Shown: positions 45,209-53,845 of the stretch, one piece after another
Layout: every line of letters starts with the position of its first letter
Position numbering within the stretch: the stretch's first letter is position 1
Assembly: GCF_039555535.1 (NCBI RefSeq)
Contig: NZ_CP154630.1
Span: 2,927,001-2,991,000, forward strand
Length of the DNA stretch: 64,000 nt
Direction of reading: 5' to 3'
DNA from: Stenotrophomonas maltophilia
Lineage (GTDB): Bacteria > Pseudomonadota > Gammaproteobacteria > Xanthomonadales > Xanthomonadaceae
The notes under the pieces: generated by a model
Told to the model about the DNA's origin: nothing
Seen by the model: the letters and a program-made list of their open reading frames with translations, nothing else
Database searches by the model: none
Program-made: the position numbers and the translations under genes

Positions 45209-46224
45209 ACCGAGACGAACCCCTGACGCCGGAAGAACGCGAGCTGGCCCGGCTGCTCGGCCGTCGCGCCGAGCAGGCACCGCCGCCCGCGCTGGATGCT
45301 GCCATCCTGGCCGCGGCGCGTGCCGCCGTGGATGCTCCGGCCGCTGGCGCCGTTGCCTCTGCGGACGCACCGCGCGCACGACAGGCACGCCCTCGCTGGC
45401 CGGCAGTGTTCGGCATTGCCGCCTCGATGGTGTTCGCCATCGGCATCGCCTGGCAGCTGCGCCCGGAGCCGCCGCCGGTTCCGGCCGGTGAGGCCGCTGT
45501 TGCTGCGGCACCGGCACCGGCAGAAGACGTTGCGGCTGCCCGTCAGGCCGCTGACCGCAGTGCAGCCGACAGCGCTGTGGCGGCTGCCGAACCAAGCGCT
45601 GCGCCCGCAGCACCCGAGGCCGCCCCTGTTGCCGCTGCCCCGGCACCGGCCATCGCTCGCGCGCCCGAGCCGGCGCCGGCCGAGACCGCTGAAGCGCCGG
45701 CCCAAGCTGCACGATCGATGGCTGCGGATGCGGCCGCCGATACCGCCTTTGCGCCCCCCCCACCGGCGCCGACGGCAGCGCCGGCAGCAGCGCCGCCTGC
45801 GCCACCGGCACCCGCAGCCTACTCTGCACCGGCAACGGAATTCGCGCCGGCAGAGTCCGGGGCACTGAAAGCACGCACGGCCGCGGCACCTGCACCGGCA
45901 CCGGCACCAGCAGCCAATGCCGCCGAGGTCGAGCGGGCGGAGGCGCTGGATCGGGTGGAGATCACCTCGATGAAGCGTGAGGCTCCCAGCCGTTCGGCTC
46001 CGGGCATCATGCGCCGCGGCAGCGATGCGGGCCTGAGCGCGGACACGGTGCAGGCCGAAGTAGACGCCGACGCGCGCCTGCCACGCCGGCAGTGGCTGCA
46101 GAAGATCCGCGAGCGCCGTGACCAGGACCAGCGCGACCTCGCCCGCGCCAGCCTGGAACGCTACATACAGCAGTATCCGGAAGCGCGCCTGCCGCGCGAC
46201 CTGCGCCCGCTGCTGGACGACTGA
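45205..46224 (+). CDS. probable anti-sigma factor, Ala/Pro-rich single-span membrane protein
   Basis: A 339-residue protein with a short charged cytoplasmic N-terminus (MNRDEPLTPEERELARLLGR), one membrane helix (WPAVFGIAASMVFAIGIAWQ, about residues 68-88), then a ~200-residue periplasmic Ala/Pro-rich linker, and an ordered C-terminus (LPRRQWLQKIRERRDQDQRD, then LARASLERYIQQYPEARLP). Translational coupling to the sigma gene suggests it holds that sigma factor at the membrane. There is no clear zinc anti-sigma (ZAS) motif, so the assignment rests on position and topology. Confidence 0.65.
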   Translation: MNRDEPLTPEERELARLLGRRAEQAPPPALDAAILAAARAAVDAPAAGAVASADAPRARQARPRWPAVFGIAASMVFAIGIAWQLRPEPPPVPAGEAAVAAAPAPAEDVAAARQAADRSAADSAVAAAEPSAAPAAPEAAPVAAAPAPAIARAPEPAPAETAEAPAQAARSMAADAAADTAFAPPPPAPTAAPAAAPPAPPAPAAYSAPATEFAPAESGALKARTAAAPAPAPAPAANAAEVERAEALDRVEITSMKREAPSRSAPGIMRRGSDAGLSADTVQAEVDADARLPRRQWLQKIRERRDQDQRDLARASLERYIQQYPEARLPRDLRPLLDD

Positions 46225-46255
46225 AACGGACGGGGGGACCCGACAACGCCGTAGA

Positions 46256-46861
46256 ATGATGGGAATGCTCGATACCCTCGCCCAGCCCGTCAGCCACACG
46301 CTGGAAGTCAAACACAGCCGCTTCATCGCCCATGCCGCGCCGATCGATGGCGCCCCCGCAGCATTGGCGTTCCTGCAACAGGTTGCCGTGGCCGACGCCA
46401 CGCACAACTGCTGGGCCTACCGGCATGGCCAGGACTACCGCTCCAGCGATGACGGCGAGCCGGCAGGCACCGCCGGGCGGCCGATCCTGGCCGCGATCGA
46501 CGGCCAGGGCTTCGACCGGGTGATGGTGGTGGTGACGCGCTGGTTTGGTGGCATCAAGCTCGGAGCAGGCGGCCTGGTCCGTGCCTACGGCGGGGCCGCC
46601 GCCGAATGCCTGCGCACCGCGCCGCGGCTGGCGCTGGTCGCCATGGCACGGCTGCAGCTGCAGGCCGGCTTCGAGGACCTGGGCACCCTGCACGCCGCCC
46701 TGCCTGCGTTCGGTGTGGAGAAGCGCGATGAGCAGTTCGACGCGAACGGGGTATGCCTGCGGGTCGAATTGCCGGCCGATCAGGTCGACGCATTGAAAAT
46801 CCGCCTGCGCGACGCCACTCGTGACCGTATCCGCATAGAAGACGACCACCAGGATGACTGA
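46256..46861 (+). CDS. yigZ: YigZ/IMPACT family protein
   Basis: A 201-residue cytoplasmic protein with the UPF0029 N-terminal domain (VKHSRFIAHAAPIDGAPAAL, then NCWAYRH and SSDDGEPAGTAGRPILAAID) and VVVTRWFGGIKLGAGGLVRA, the family signature, followed by a C-terminal DUF1949 ferredoxin-like domain. Bacterial YigZ is linked to translation or RNA binding by fold only. Three in-frame ATGs lie at 46256, 46259 and 46265; the last would also fit. It overlaps the ABC transporter start by 8 bp. Confidence 0.9.
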   Translation: MMGMLDTLAQPVSHTLEVKHSRFIAHAAPIDGAPAALAFLQQVAVADATHNCWAYRHGQDYRSSDDGEPAGTAGRPILAAIDGQGFDRVMVVVTRWFGGIKLGAGGLVRAYGGAAAECLRTAPRLALVAMARLQLQAGFEDLGTLHAALPAFGVEKRDEQFDANGVCLRVELPADQVDALKIRLRDATRDRIRIEDDHQDD

Positions 46862-48626
46862 CAAGGACGGCGCCCCCGCCTCGCCCCCGCCGCTGCGCCG
46901 CCTCGGCAGCCTGCGCACGCTATGGCCGTTCGTGCGCCGCCATAGTGGCCTGTTCACCGCCTGGCTGCTGGCGCTGGCGGTGTCTTCGGCGGCCACGCTG
47001 AGTCTGCCGCCGGCGGTCAAGCAGATGATCGACCATGGTTTCAGCAGCGGCGGCCAGATCAACCGTGCCTTCGCCCTGCTGATGCTGGTGGCCGTGGTGC
47101 TGGCCCTGGCCACCGCCGCGCGCTTCTACTTCGTGTCGCTGCTGGGCGAAAAGGTCGTAGCTGACCTGCGCAGCCGCCTGTACGCACACCTGATCCAGCT
47201 CGGTGCCGGGTTCCATGACCGCAGCCGCAGCGGTGAGCTGGTCTCGCGCCTGACCGCCGACAGTGAGCTGCTGCGCAGCGTGGTCGGCTCGACCATGTCG
47301 GTGGCACTGCGCAGCAGCGTCACGGTGGTCGGCAGCCTGGCGATGCTGTTCGTCACCAGCCCACGGCTGGCGGCGTGGTCGCTGCTGGGCATTCCGCTTG
47401 CGGTACTGCCGATCATCATCGGTGCGCGCAAGCTGCGTACCGTCGCGCGCAGTAGCCAGGACCGCATCGCCGATGCCAACAGCCTGGCCAGCGAGACCCT
47501 CGGTGCGGTACGGACGGTGCAGGCGCACGCACGCGAACCCTACGAGCGCGGCCGCTTCGACCACGCACTGGGCGATGCCATCAAGGCCGCCCGCCGCCGC
47601 ATCGGTGCGCAGTCGCTGGTCACCGCCAGCGCCATCCTGCTGGTGTTCGGCGCCATCGTCGGCGTGCTGTGGCTGGGTGCGCACGATGTCATCGACGGTC
47701 GCCTCAGCGCAGGCACCCTGGGCCAGTTCGTGCTGTACGCACTGATCGGCGGTGGCTCGGTCGGTGCGCTGGCCGAAGTCTGGAACGAACTGCAGCGCGC
47801 GGCCGGCGGCATGGGCCGCATCGGCGAACTGCTGGAGGAAGACATCGAGATCCGCGCGCCGGCGCAGCCGCACGTGCTGCCGCAGCCGCTGCGTGGCGAG
47901 ATCCAGTTCGACGACGTGGTGTTCCACTACCCGCAGCGACCTGACCAGGCGGCGCTGGACCATTTCAACCTGCACGTGCGCCCGGGCGAGACCGTGGCCC
48001 TGGTCGGCCCGTCAGGCGCGGGCAAGAGCACGGTGCTGTCCATGCTGCTGCGCTTCCACGATCCGGCGGGTGGCCGCATCTGCGTGGATGGCATCGACGT
48101 TCGCCAGGTCGACCCGGCCGAGCTGCGTGGACAGCTGGCGCTGGTGCCGCAGCAGCCGACGCTGTTTGCCGCCAGTGCACGTGACAACATCCGCTATGGC
48201 CGCCTGCAGGCCAGCGACAGCGAGGTCGAGGCTGCCGCACGCGCCGCCGAGGCAGACGGCTTCCTGCGCGCGTTGCCGCAAGGCTACGACAGTGAGCTGG
48301 GCGAGCGCGGCGCGCGCCTGTCCGGTGGCCAGCAGCAGCGTGTGGCGATTGCCCGCGCACTGCTGAAGGACGCACCGATCCTGTTGCTGGATGAAGCCAC
48401 CAGCGCGCTGGACGCACAGAGCGAACATGGCGTGCAGCAGGCCCTGGAGCGCTTGATGGCTGGCCGCACCACGCTGGTGATTGCGCACCGCCTGGCCACC
48501 GTACTCAAGGCCGACCGCATCGTAGTGATGGACCAGGGCCGCATCGTGGCGGAAGGTACGCACGCACAGCTGCTTGCCGAAGGCGGCCTGTACGCTGAAC
48601 TGGCACGACTGCAGTTCATCGATTGA
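46854..48626 (+). CDS. ABC exporter, fused membrane and ATPase domains (MsbA-like)
   Basis: A 590-residue half-transporter. The N-terminal half has six helices (for example LFTAWLLALAVSSAATLSLP and SLVTASAILLVFGAIVGVLW). The ATPase has Walker A GPSGAGKST, Q-loop LALVPQQPTLF, signature LSGGQQQR and Walker B ILLLDEATSALD, ending HRLATVLKADRIVVMDQGRI. It should dimerise and export a lipid, drug or peptide; the substrate is not evident. Resembles the MsbA/LmrA group, but it lies away from lipid A genes. Translationally coupled to yigZ. Confidence 0.92.
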   Translation: MTDKDGAPASPPPLRRLGSLRTLWPFVRRHSGLFTAWLLALAVSSAATLSLPPAVKQMIDHGFSSGGQINRAFALLMLVAVVLALATAARFYFVSLLGEKVVADLRSRLYAHLIQLGAGFHDRSRSGELVSRLTADSELLRSVVGSTMSVALRSSVTVVGSLAMLFVTSPRLAAWSLLGIPLAVLPIIIGARKLRTVARSSQDRIADANSLASETLGAVRTVQAHAREPYERGRFDHALGDAIKAARRRIGAQSLVTASAILLVFGAIVGVLWLGAHDVIDGRLSAGTLGQFVLYALIGGGSVGALAEVWNELQRAAGGMGRIGELLEEDIEIRAPAQPHVLPQPLRGEIQFDDVVFHYPQRPDQAALDHFNLHVRPGETVALVGPSGAGKSTVLSMLLRFHDPAGGRICVDGIDVRQVDPAELRGQLALVPQQPTLFAASARDNIRYGRLQASDSEVEAAARAAEADGFLRALPQGYDSELGERGARLSGGQQQRVAIARALLKDAPILLLDEATSALDAQSEHGVQQALERLMAGRTTLVIAHRLATVLKADRIVVMDQGRIVAEGTHAQLLAEGGLYAELARLQFID

Positions 48627-48696
48627 TGACGGCCGGCTAACATCGGCGGAGTGAAGCTGGCACCGCATCAACAGCATCCGCTGAAGGAGGTGCACG

Positions 48697-48891
48697 ATGT
48701 CGTTCCGTCAGTTTCCCGCCGTCGACAGCCATGGTGAAAGCCACATCATTATCGAGTTCAAGCCCGAGGCGAACGGCAGCGGGCACCACTCCGAAGCCAC
48801 GCCCCGCTACGAGCTCGACGATGGTCGCTTGCTGGTGCGAAATGGCCGCGAATTCACTACCAGCGGTGGTGAGCTGAGGCTGACGATCTGA
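48697..48891 (+). CDS. small conserved-looking protein of unknown function
   Basis: A 64-residue hydrophilic protein (MSFRQFPAVDSHGESHIIIE, ending GREFTTSGGELRLTI). A very strong Shine-Dalgarno, AAGGAGGTG, ends 5 bases before the ATG, which supports real translation. The alternating pattern HIIIEFKP, YELDDGRLLVRN, FTTSGGELRLT suggests a small all-beta protein. It follows the ABC exporter by 70 bp and precedes a repeat cluster. No function is recognised. Confidence 0.7.
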   Translation: MSFRQFPAVDSHGESHIIIEFKPEANGSGHHSEATPRYELDDGRLLVRNGREFTTSGGELRLTI

Positions 48892-48995
48892 GGTACGCCG
48901 GGCATGGCCCGGCACTCCCGGATCCGCTCTGGTGGGTGTCGACCTTGGTCGACACGCGCCGTGGCCGAAAGCAGCCGAGCATGGCTCGGCTCTAC
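48892..48995. repeat. three palindromes after the 64-residue gene
   Basis: A CGCCGGGCATGGCCCGGC hairpin (48896-48913), an ACCTTGGT palindrome with GTCGAC arms (48931-48955) and a single inverted SMAG hairpin (48972-48995). The rest of the space to 49113 is AT-richer, with no gene seen. Confidence 0.75.
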
Positions 48996-49113
48996 GGTAA
49001 TGGCATGGTCAATTTTTGATCAACCATCTTGACAGCCTTGGCTGCCAAGGGCTGCACGCGGTTATCCACATGTTTGCTCAGGAATCATCCACACCGCCTA
49101 TGGATGAATGCGC

Positions 49114-50238
49114 TCAGCCGAGCACGCGTCCGATGCCGCTGGCGTCCACGTCGGCCGCCGCCAGGGTGATTGCAGCAGGATCACTGCCCGCAACGAAACC
49201 GATGCGGAAATGGACTTCGCCGCCGGGCGTACGCGAGGAGTGGATCGAGGCCAGGCTGATGCGGTGCTGCTCGAACACGTTCAGCAGTTCGCGCAGCGAA
49301 CCCGGCCGGTCTTCGGGCAGGTGGACCGACAGCGCGTTGCGCTCGGTCAGGTCTGCCAGCAGATAGCCCACGCGTTCGAAGGTGTAGTTGCCCTCGGCCA
49401 GCGCCTGCTCACCGAACGCACTGCGATTGGCCGACAGCAGCTGCTCGCGGAATGCACTGCGTGCAGTGTCGTCGCCCTGCCCGACCTGGCCCTGCAGGGC
49501 CTGCAGTTGGGCGACCAAGCGCTCCAGCATCGGCGCCACATACGGGTTGCCGAACTGGATGTCCTCGTAGATCGCCGGGTTCAACGACAGGATGCGCGAG
49601 ATGATCGCCGTATCCAGTTCGAACGACGCCGAACGGTACGGCATCATCGCGGCCAGGTCGCCCAGCTGCGGCTGGTACTGGCGCAGCACGCCGGCCTGGG
49701 CCAGATGGGTGGCGTGCACCATCGCCTGCACCAGCGCCATCATCTGGTCATGGTGCTGCGGCATGGCGCGCACGCATTCGGCCTGCAACGCCGCGCACAG
49801 CGTATCGACCCACGGCTGCCAGTGTTGCAGCCGCGCTTCGCAGATCACCATCACCCGGCCCTTCAGGGTGGGTGCCTTGGGCGGCGCGGTCATCGGATGC
49901 AGCCCGACCACCTCTGCCAGCGAGGCCAACATCGCCTGCACCGGCGCCTCCTTCACCGAGGTCACGTCCAGCCACAGTCGGTCGCGTTCACGGCCTGCGG
50001 ACTGCCGCACGTACTCGGCGATCAACGCGGGCGTGTGCCGGATCGGCGCCGAGAACACCAGCACGTCGGCCTGCGCCAGCAACTGCTCCGGCGTATGCGA
50101 TTGCGGATCAGCCGGATCATGGCCAATCACCTGCAACTGCATGTGCTGCTGGAAGAAGCGGGTCAACCAGCGCCCGTAGGCGCCAGCACTTCCGACGATG
50201 CCGACCGTGCGCGGCGTGCGTTCAAGCAGGCCGCTCAT
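49114..50238 (-). CDS. tyrA: prephenate dehydrogenase with C-terminal ACT domain
   Basis: Tyrosine biosynthesis: prephenate + NAD(P)+ to 4-hydroxyphenylpyruvate. The 374-residue protein starts with a nucleotide-binding GIVGSAGAYGRWLTRFF, has LWLDVTSVKEAP and the substrate motif GLHPMTAPP, with the His/Gln-rich MPQHHDQMMALVQAMVHATH helix of TyrA enzymes. The last ~80 residues (NALSVHLPEDRPGSLRELLN and ISLASIHSSRTPGGEVHFRI) form an ACT domain, probably for tyrosine feedback. There is no chorismate mutase domain. It overlaps pdxY by 4 bp. Confidence 0.9.
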   Translation of the reverse strand: MSGLLERTPRTVGIVGSAGAYGRWLTRFFQQHMQLQVIGHDPADPQSHTPEQLLAQADVLVFSAPIRHTPALIAEYVRQSAGRERDRLWLDVTSVKEAPVQAMLASLAEVVGLHPMTAPPKAPTLKGRVMVICEARLQHWQPWVDTLCAALQAECVRAMPQHHDQMMALVQAMVHATHLAQAGVLRQYQPQLGDLAAMMPYRSASFELDTAIISRILSLNPAIYEDIQFGNPYVAPMLERLVAQLQALQGQVGQGDDTARSAFREQLLSANRSAFGEQALAEGNYTFERVGYLLADLTERNALSVHLPEDRPGSLRELLNVFEQHRISLASIHSSRTPGGEVHFRIGFVAGSDPAAITLAAADVDASGIGRVLG

Positions 50239-51143
50239 GCCACGCGTTCGGCGCGGAAGCGCGTGCCTTCGGCCAGGGCAGCGGGTGCTGCGACTATTAC
50301 GTCGAACTCTTCGAAACCGTTGTCCAGGGTCGCTTCCAACGCCGCATGGGTACCGGCGATCGCACGCGAGATCGCCTGCTGCATCGATTCACCGCGCAGC
50401 AGGAACGACACCACCAGCGACATCAGCACATCGCCGGTGCCGGCCACATCCACCGGCAGCAGCGGCGAGGTCCAGCGCCAGGTTTCCTCGCGGCCAACGG
50501 CCAGGGTCACCAGTTCCCCCGGGTTGCCGCCGACGCTATGCGCGATCACCCAATGGGGGCCACGGTCCAGCAGCGTGCGCGCGGCGGCGATGGCATCGGC
50601 TTCGGCCAACGCCGGCATGCCAGTAAGGCGATTGAGTTCGAAAGCATTCGGCGTGACCAGCCAGGCATGCGGCAGCAGGCGCTCGGCGAAGATCGCTTCC
50701 AGGCCTGGCTCCACATAGGGGCCGGTGTGGGTGTCGCCGATGACGGGGTCGAGGCAATAGCGCAGCTGCGGGCAGGCCGGCAGGATTTCGTCCAGCCAGT
50801 CGGCAAACGCGGCACCGTTGGCGGTGCTGCCGAAGTAACCGGAGACGAGCATCTTCGCCCGCTGCGGCAGGCCGCGCTCATGGGTACCGAGCAGCAGGTC
50901 GGCGAACCAGTCGGCCGGCAGCACGCGGCCACGGGTGGTGTCGTAGAACGGCGCATTGCTGAGCAGCACGGTCGGGATTTCCGCGACGCGCACGCCAAGT
51001 GCGCGCATGGGCGGCACGGCGGCGCTGTTGCCGGCGTGGCCGTAGACGAGTTGCGACTGGACCGAGATGACATCGATCGGCGACGGACCGTCGGGCCGCT
51101 GGCGGCGGCCGTGGACCAGGTGGTTATCAAGGGATTCGCTCAT
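50235..51143 (-). CDS. pdxY: pyridoxal kinase
   Basis: Phosphorylates pyridoxal to the cofactor PLP (vitamin B6 salvage). The 302-residue ribokinase-fold protein has VISVQSQLVYGHAGNSAAVP, the PdxY-type substrate loop, PVIGDTHTGPYVEP, TPNAFELNRLTG and the anion hole VDVAGTGDVLMSLVVSFLLR with the catalytic Asp. Its stop overlaps the tyrA start (ATGA), so a PLP-making and an aromatic amino acid gene are coupled. The upstream space is a 520-bp composite repeat element. Confidence 0.93.
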   Translation of the reverse strand: MSESLDNHLVHGRRQRPDGPSPIDVISVQSQLVYGHAGNSAAVPPMRALGVRVAEIPTVLLSNAPFYDTTRGRVLPADWFADLLLGTHERGLPQRAKMLVSGYFGSTANGAAFADWLDEILPACPQLRYCLDPVIGDTHTGPYVEPGLEAIFAERLLPHAWLVTPNAFELNRLTGMPALAEADAIAAARTLLDRGPHWVIAHSVGGNPGELVTLAVGREETWRWTSPLLPVDVAGTGDVLMSLVVSFLLRGESMQQAISRAIAGTHAALEATLDNGFEEFDVIVAAPAALAEGTRFRAERVA

Positions 51144-51172
51144 GCCCGCATTCTACGCCCGGTAAGGGGTTC

Positions 51173-51692
51173 GGCAGGGCTTGCAGCCCTGCACCTGCTC
51201 AATGCAACAGCAACGGCAACGGCAACGGCAAAAGCGAGCTATCCGTGGGGTGGCGGGGCGGTGTCGGAGTGCGGGGACGCCGCAAGTACGTCCCTGTAGG
51301 CTTGGCAGCGACATCCATGCCGCTGACACCCCGCAATCCGACACCGCCCCGCCTTCGACAGGTTCACGCGGCTGTTGGTAGGTGTCGACCTTGGTCGACA
51401 CATCTGTCAGATATCGATACACAAAAATGGGGTCAGATCCGTTTTCCTTCGGAAAACGGATCTGACCCCACGAGATGTTCCGACAGATTGCGGCCAACTG
51501 TCGAAGGCGGGGTGGGTCCGGTTGAGGGGGCGTGAGCCGCATGGATGCGGCGACCGAGCTTACATGGACGTACTTGCAGCGTCCCCCGCAACCGGACCCA
51601 CCCCGCCAACCCACGGATAGCCAACTTCTGCTGTTGCTTCTGCTGTTGCTTCGGCCCTGGCTTGCAGCAGGTGCAGGGCTGCAAGCCCTGCA
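51173..51692. repeat. complete composite nested inverted-repeat element (520 bp), best-preserved copy
   Basis: Terminal hairpins GCAGGGCTTGCAGCCCTGC (from 51174) and GCAGGGCTGCAAGCCCTGC (51673-51691) bound the element. Two opposed stem-loops lie inside: arms 51252-51276/51329-51353 (25 bp, one mismatch, 52-nt loop) and 51506-51530/51583-51607 (25 bp, one mismatch, 52-nt loop). Between them are an ACCTTGGT palindrome (51377-51401) and the 41-nt GGGGTCAGA palindrome. The flanks mirror each other (GAGCTATCCGTGGGGT against its complement at 51606-51622, and CAACGG-type runs against TGTTGC-type runs). No gene is seen. Confidence 0.88.
51429..51469. repeat. 41-nt GGGGTCAGA palindrome
   Basis: The same arms as the copy at 22567 (GGGGTCAGATCCGTTTT) but a different 7-nt loop (CCTTCGG), at the centre of the composite element. 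Confidence 0.9.
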
Positions 51693-51705
51693 AACCCACC
51701 CTCCC

Positions 51706-52905
51706 TCAGTGAACAGCAGGCCGCGACGGCGGCAGCCACGCCGCCACGATGCCGAGCAGCGGCAGGAACGCGGTCAGGTGGTACACGTACTCGATGCTGG
51801 TCTTGTCCGCCAGCAGGCCGAGCACGGCTGCACCCAACCCGCCCATGCCGAACGCGAAGCCGAAGAACAGGCCGGACACCATGCCGATGCGGTGCGGCAT
51901 CATTTCCTGCGCATAGACCACGATCGCCGAGAATGCCGATGACAGCACGAAACCGATCAGCACGGCCAGCACCGTGGTCCAGAACAGATCCGCATGCGGC
52001 AGCATCAGCGCGAACGGCGCCACGCCCAGGATCGAGGTCCAGATGATCGGCTTGCGGCCAATGCGATCACCCAGCGGACCACCCAGGAAGCCGCCGGCGG
52101 CCGACGCCACCAGGAACGCGAACAGGTGCAGCTGCGCCTGTGCCACCGGAATCCCGAAGTGATGGATCAGGTAGAAGGTGAAGTAGCTGCCGATGCTGGC
52201 CATGTAGAAGTACTTGCTGAAGATCAGCACCAGCAGGATCGCCAGCACCTTGGCCACGGTGCGCGGCGGATGGCGCGGGGCCATCGACGCGGTGCTGACC
52301 GGGCGCGGGGTGCCCAGGTGCAGCGCGTACCAGCGGCCGACATAGGTCAGCAGCGCGATGCCGATCAGTGCAGCGCCAGCAAACCACGACGCGGCATGCT
52401 GGCCATACGGCACGATCACCGCCGCAGCGATCAGCGGGCCGAGCGCGGTACCGAAGTTGCCGCCGACCTGGAACACCGATTGCGCGAAGCCATGGCGACC
52501 GCCCGAGGCCAGCCGCGCGATGCGCGAGGCTTCCGGATGGAAGATGGCCGAACCAATGCCGACCATCGCCGCCGCCATCAGCACCATCGCGTAGTTCGGT
52601 GCGAAGCCGAGCAGCAGCATGCCGCACAGGGTCGAGGCCATGCCGATCGGCAGCGAGTACGGCGCCGGGCGGCGGTCGGTAGCCATGCCGATCAGCGGCT
52701 GGAAGATCGAGGCGGTCAGCTGGTAGGTCAGCGTGATCAGGCCGATCTGGGTAAAGCTCAGGTTGAAGCCGCCCTTGATCACTGGATAGATGGCCAGGAT
52801 CAGCGACTGCATCATGTCGTTGACGACGTGCGAGGTGGAAATGGCGGCCAGCACGCCGGGAGCCACCGGGCGTGAGGGTGTTGCGGGGGAAGCCAAGGCG
52901 GACAT
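51706..52905 (-). CDS. MFS transporter, fosmidomycin-resistance (Fsr) type
   Basis: A 399-residue, twelve-helix major facilitator exporter. It starts in the cytoplasm and the first helices include DMMQSLILAIYPVIKGGFNL and TYQLTASIFQPLIGMATDRR, with the Fsr-like GIGSAIFHPEASRIARLASG between helices. The second half has GGPLGDRIGRKPIIWTSILG. Fsr relatives expel fosmidomycin and some toxic metabolites; the real substrate here is unknown. Divergent from an AraC regulator with 72 bp between starts, a pairing that suggests induced expression. Confidence 0.88.
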   Translation of the reverse strand: MSALASPATPSRPVAPGVLAAISTSHVVNDMMQSLILAIYPVIKGGFNLSFTQIGLITLTYQLTASIFQPLIGMATDRRPAPYSLPIGMASTLCGMLLLGFAPNYAMVLMAAAMVGIGSAIFHPEASRIARLASGGRHGFAQSVFQVGGNFGTALGPLIAAAVIVPYGQHAASWFAGAALIGIALLTYVGRWYALHLGTPRPVSTASMAPRHPPRTVAKVLAILLVLIFSKYFYMASIGSYFTFYLIHHFGIPVAQAQLHLFAFLVASAAGGFLGGPLGDRIGRKPIIWTSILGVAPFALMLPHADLFWTTVLAVLIGFVLSSAFSAIVVYAQEMMPHRIGMVSGLFFGFAFGMGGLGAAVLGLLADKTSIEYVYHLTAFLPLLGIVAAWLPPSRPAVH

Positions 52906-52977
52906 GGACGCAGTCAGGTTGGGGGCGAGCCACGCATGCTACGGTTGCCCTCTCTTCCCTTCTGCCGCGTTCGGGTC

Positions 52978-53775
52978 ATGCCCTATCGCAAAAAGGACAT
53001 TGCCAGCGATGTCGATCCGGCCGCACCGTGGCGGGAGGTGCCGCTGCATCGCCCTGTCACCTACCGGGTTACCCAATACCCGGCCGGCACCCATATCGCC
53101 GGGCACAAGCACCAGCGCCACCAGCTGGTCTACGCCATCTCCGGACTGATGGTGGTGCGATCGGAAGTGGGGCGCTGGGTGGTGCCCTCGACGCGCGCGA
53201 TCTGGATGCCGGCGGGCATGGTGCACGCGGTGGACTGCATCGCCGCCGTGCACATGCGCAGCCTGTACATCGATCCGTCATTCGCCCCGCACCTGCCATC
53301 CGAACCATTTGCGGTACAGGTGGCACCGCTGCTGCGCGAACTGCTGCAGGCCGCCACGCTGATCAAGGGGGAGCACATCGAAGACAGCCGCGATGGCCGC
53401 GTGGTGCGCCTGCTACTGGACGAACTGCACCGCATGGACGTGCTGCCGCTGCACCTGCCCGCCCCGACCGACCCGCGCCTGCGGCGGATCTGCCAGCACC
53501 TGCAGAAGCATCCGGGTGACGACGCCACGTTGCAGGACTGGGCGCAGGCGCTGGAGGTGGACGTGAAAACCATCCAGCGCCACTTCGCCCACGAGCTGGG
53601 CATGACCTTCGGGCAATGGCGGCAGCAGGCACGGCTGCTGGCCGCGATGGAACGACTGGCGACCGGCGACAAGGTCATCGATGTCGCGCTGGCGACGGGC
53701 TACGACAGCCCCAGCGCGTTCACCAGCATGTTCAAGCGGCAGTTGGGGCAGACGCCGGCGGCATTTTTCCGGTAA
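52978..53775 (+). CDS. AraC-family transcriptional regulator with cupin sensor
   Basis: A 265-residue activator. The N-terminal cupin part includes YPAGTHIAGHKHQRHQLVYA and IWMPAGMVHAVDCIAAVHMR (His ligands of a cupin barrel). The C-terminal DNA-binding domain has two helix-turn-helices: TLQDWAQALEVDVKTIQRHF and KVIDVALATGYDSPSAFTSM with FKRQLGQTPAAFF. ATG 52978 is chosen because it begins the cupin domain. It is read away from the MFS gene and probably controls it. Confidence 0.9.
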   Translation: MPYRKKDIASDVDPAAPWREVPLHRPVTYRVTQYPAGTHIAGHKHQRHQLVYAISGLMVVRSEVGRWVVPSTRAIWMPAGMVHAVDCIAAVHMRSLYIDPSFAPHLPSEPFAVQVAPLLRELLQAATLIKGEHIEDSRDGRVVRLLLDELHRMDVLPLHLPAPTDPRLRRICQHLQKHPGDDATLQDWAQALEVDVKTIQRHFAHELGMTFGQWRQQARLLAAMERLATGDKVIDVALATGYDSPSAFTSMFKRQLGQTPAAFFR

Positions 53776-53845
53776 CCGCATTCACGCATGGCGTGGATCT
53801 GCCACAGCGGCGTATGCCCGGCGGAAACCACCGCCGCCCGCAAAC

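Noticed and set aside
51532..51942. Small plus-strand gene in the composite element at 51.5 kb
   Set aside because: It is made of inverted-repeat sequence and antisense of the MFS gene; equivalent frames are not kept in the other copies.
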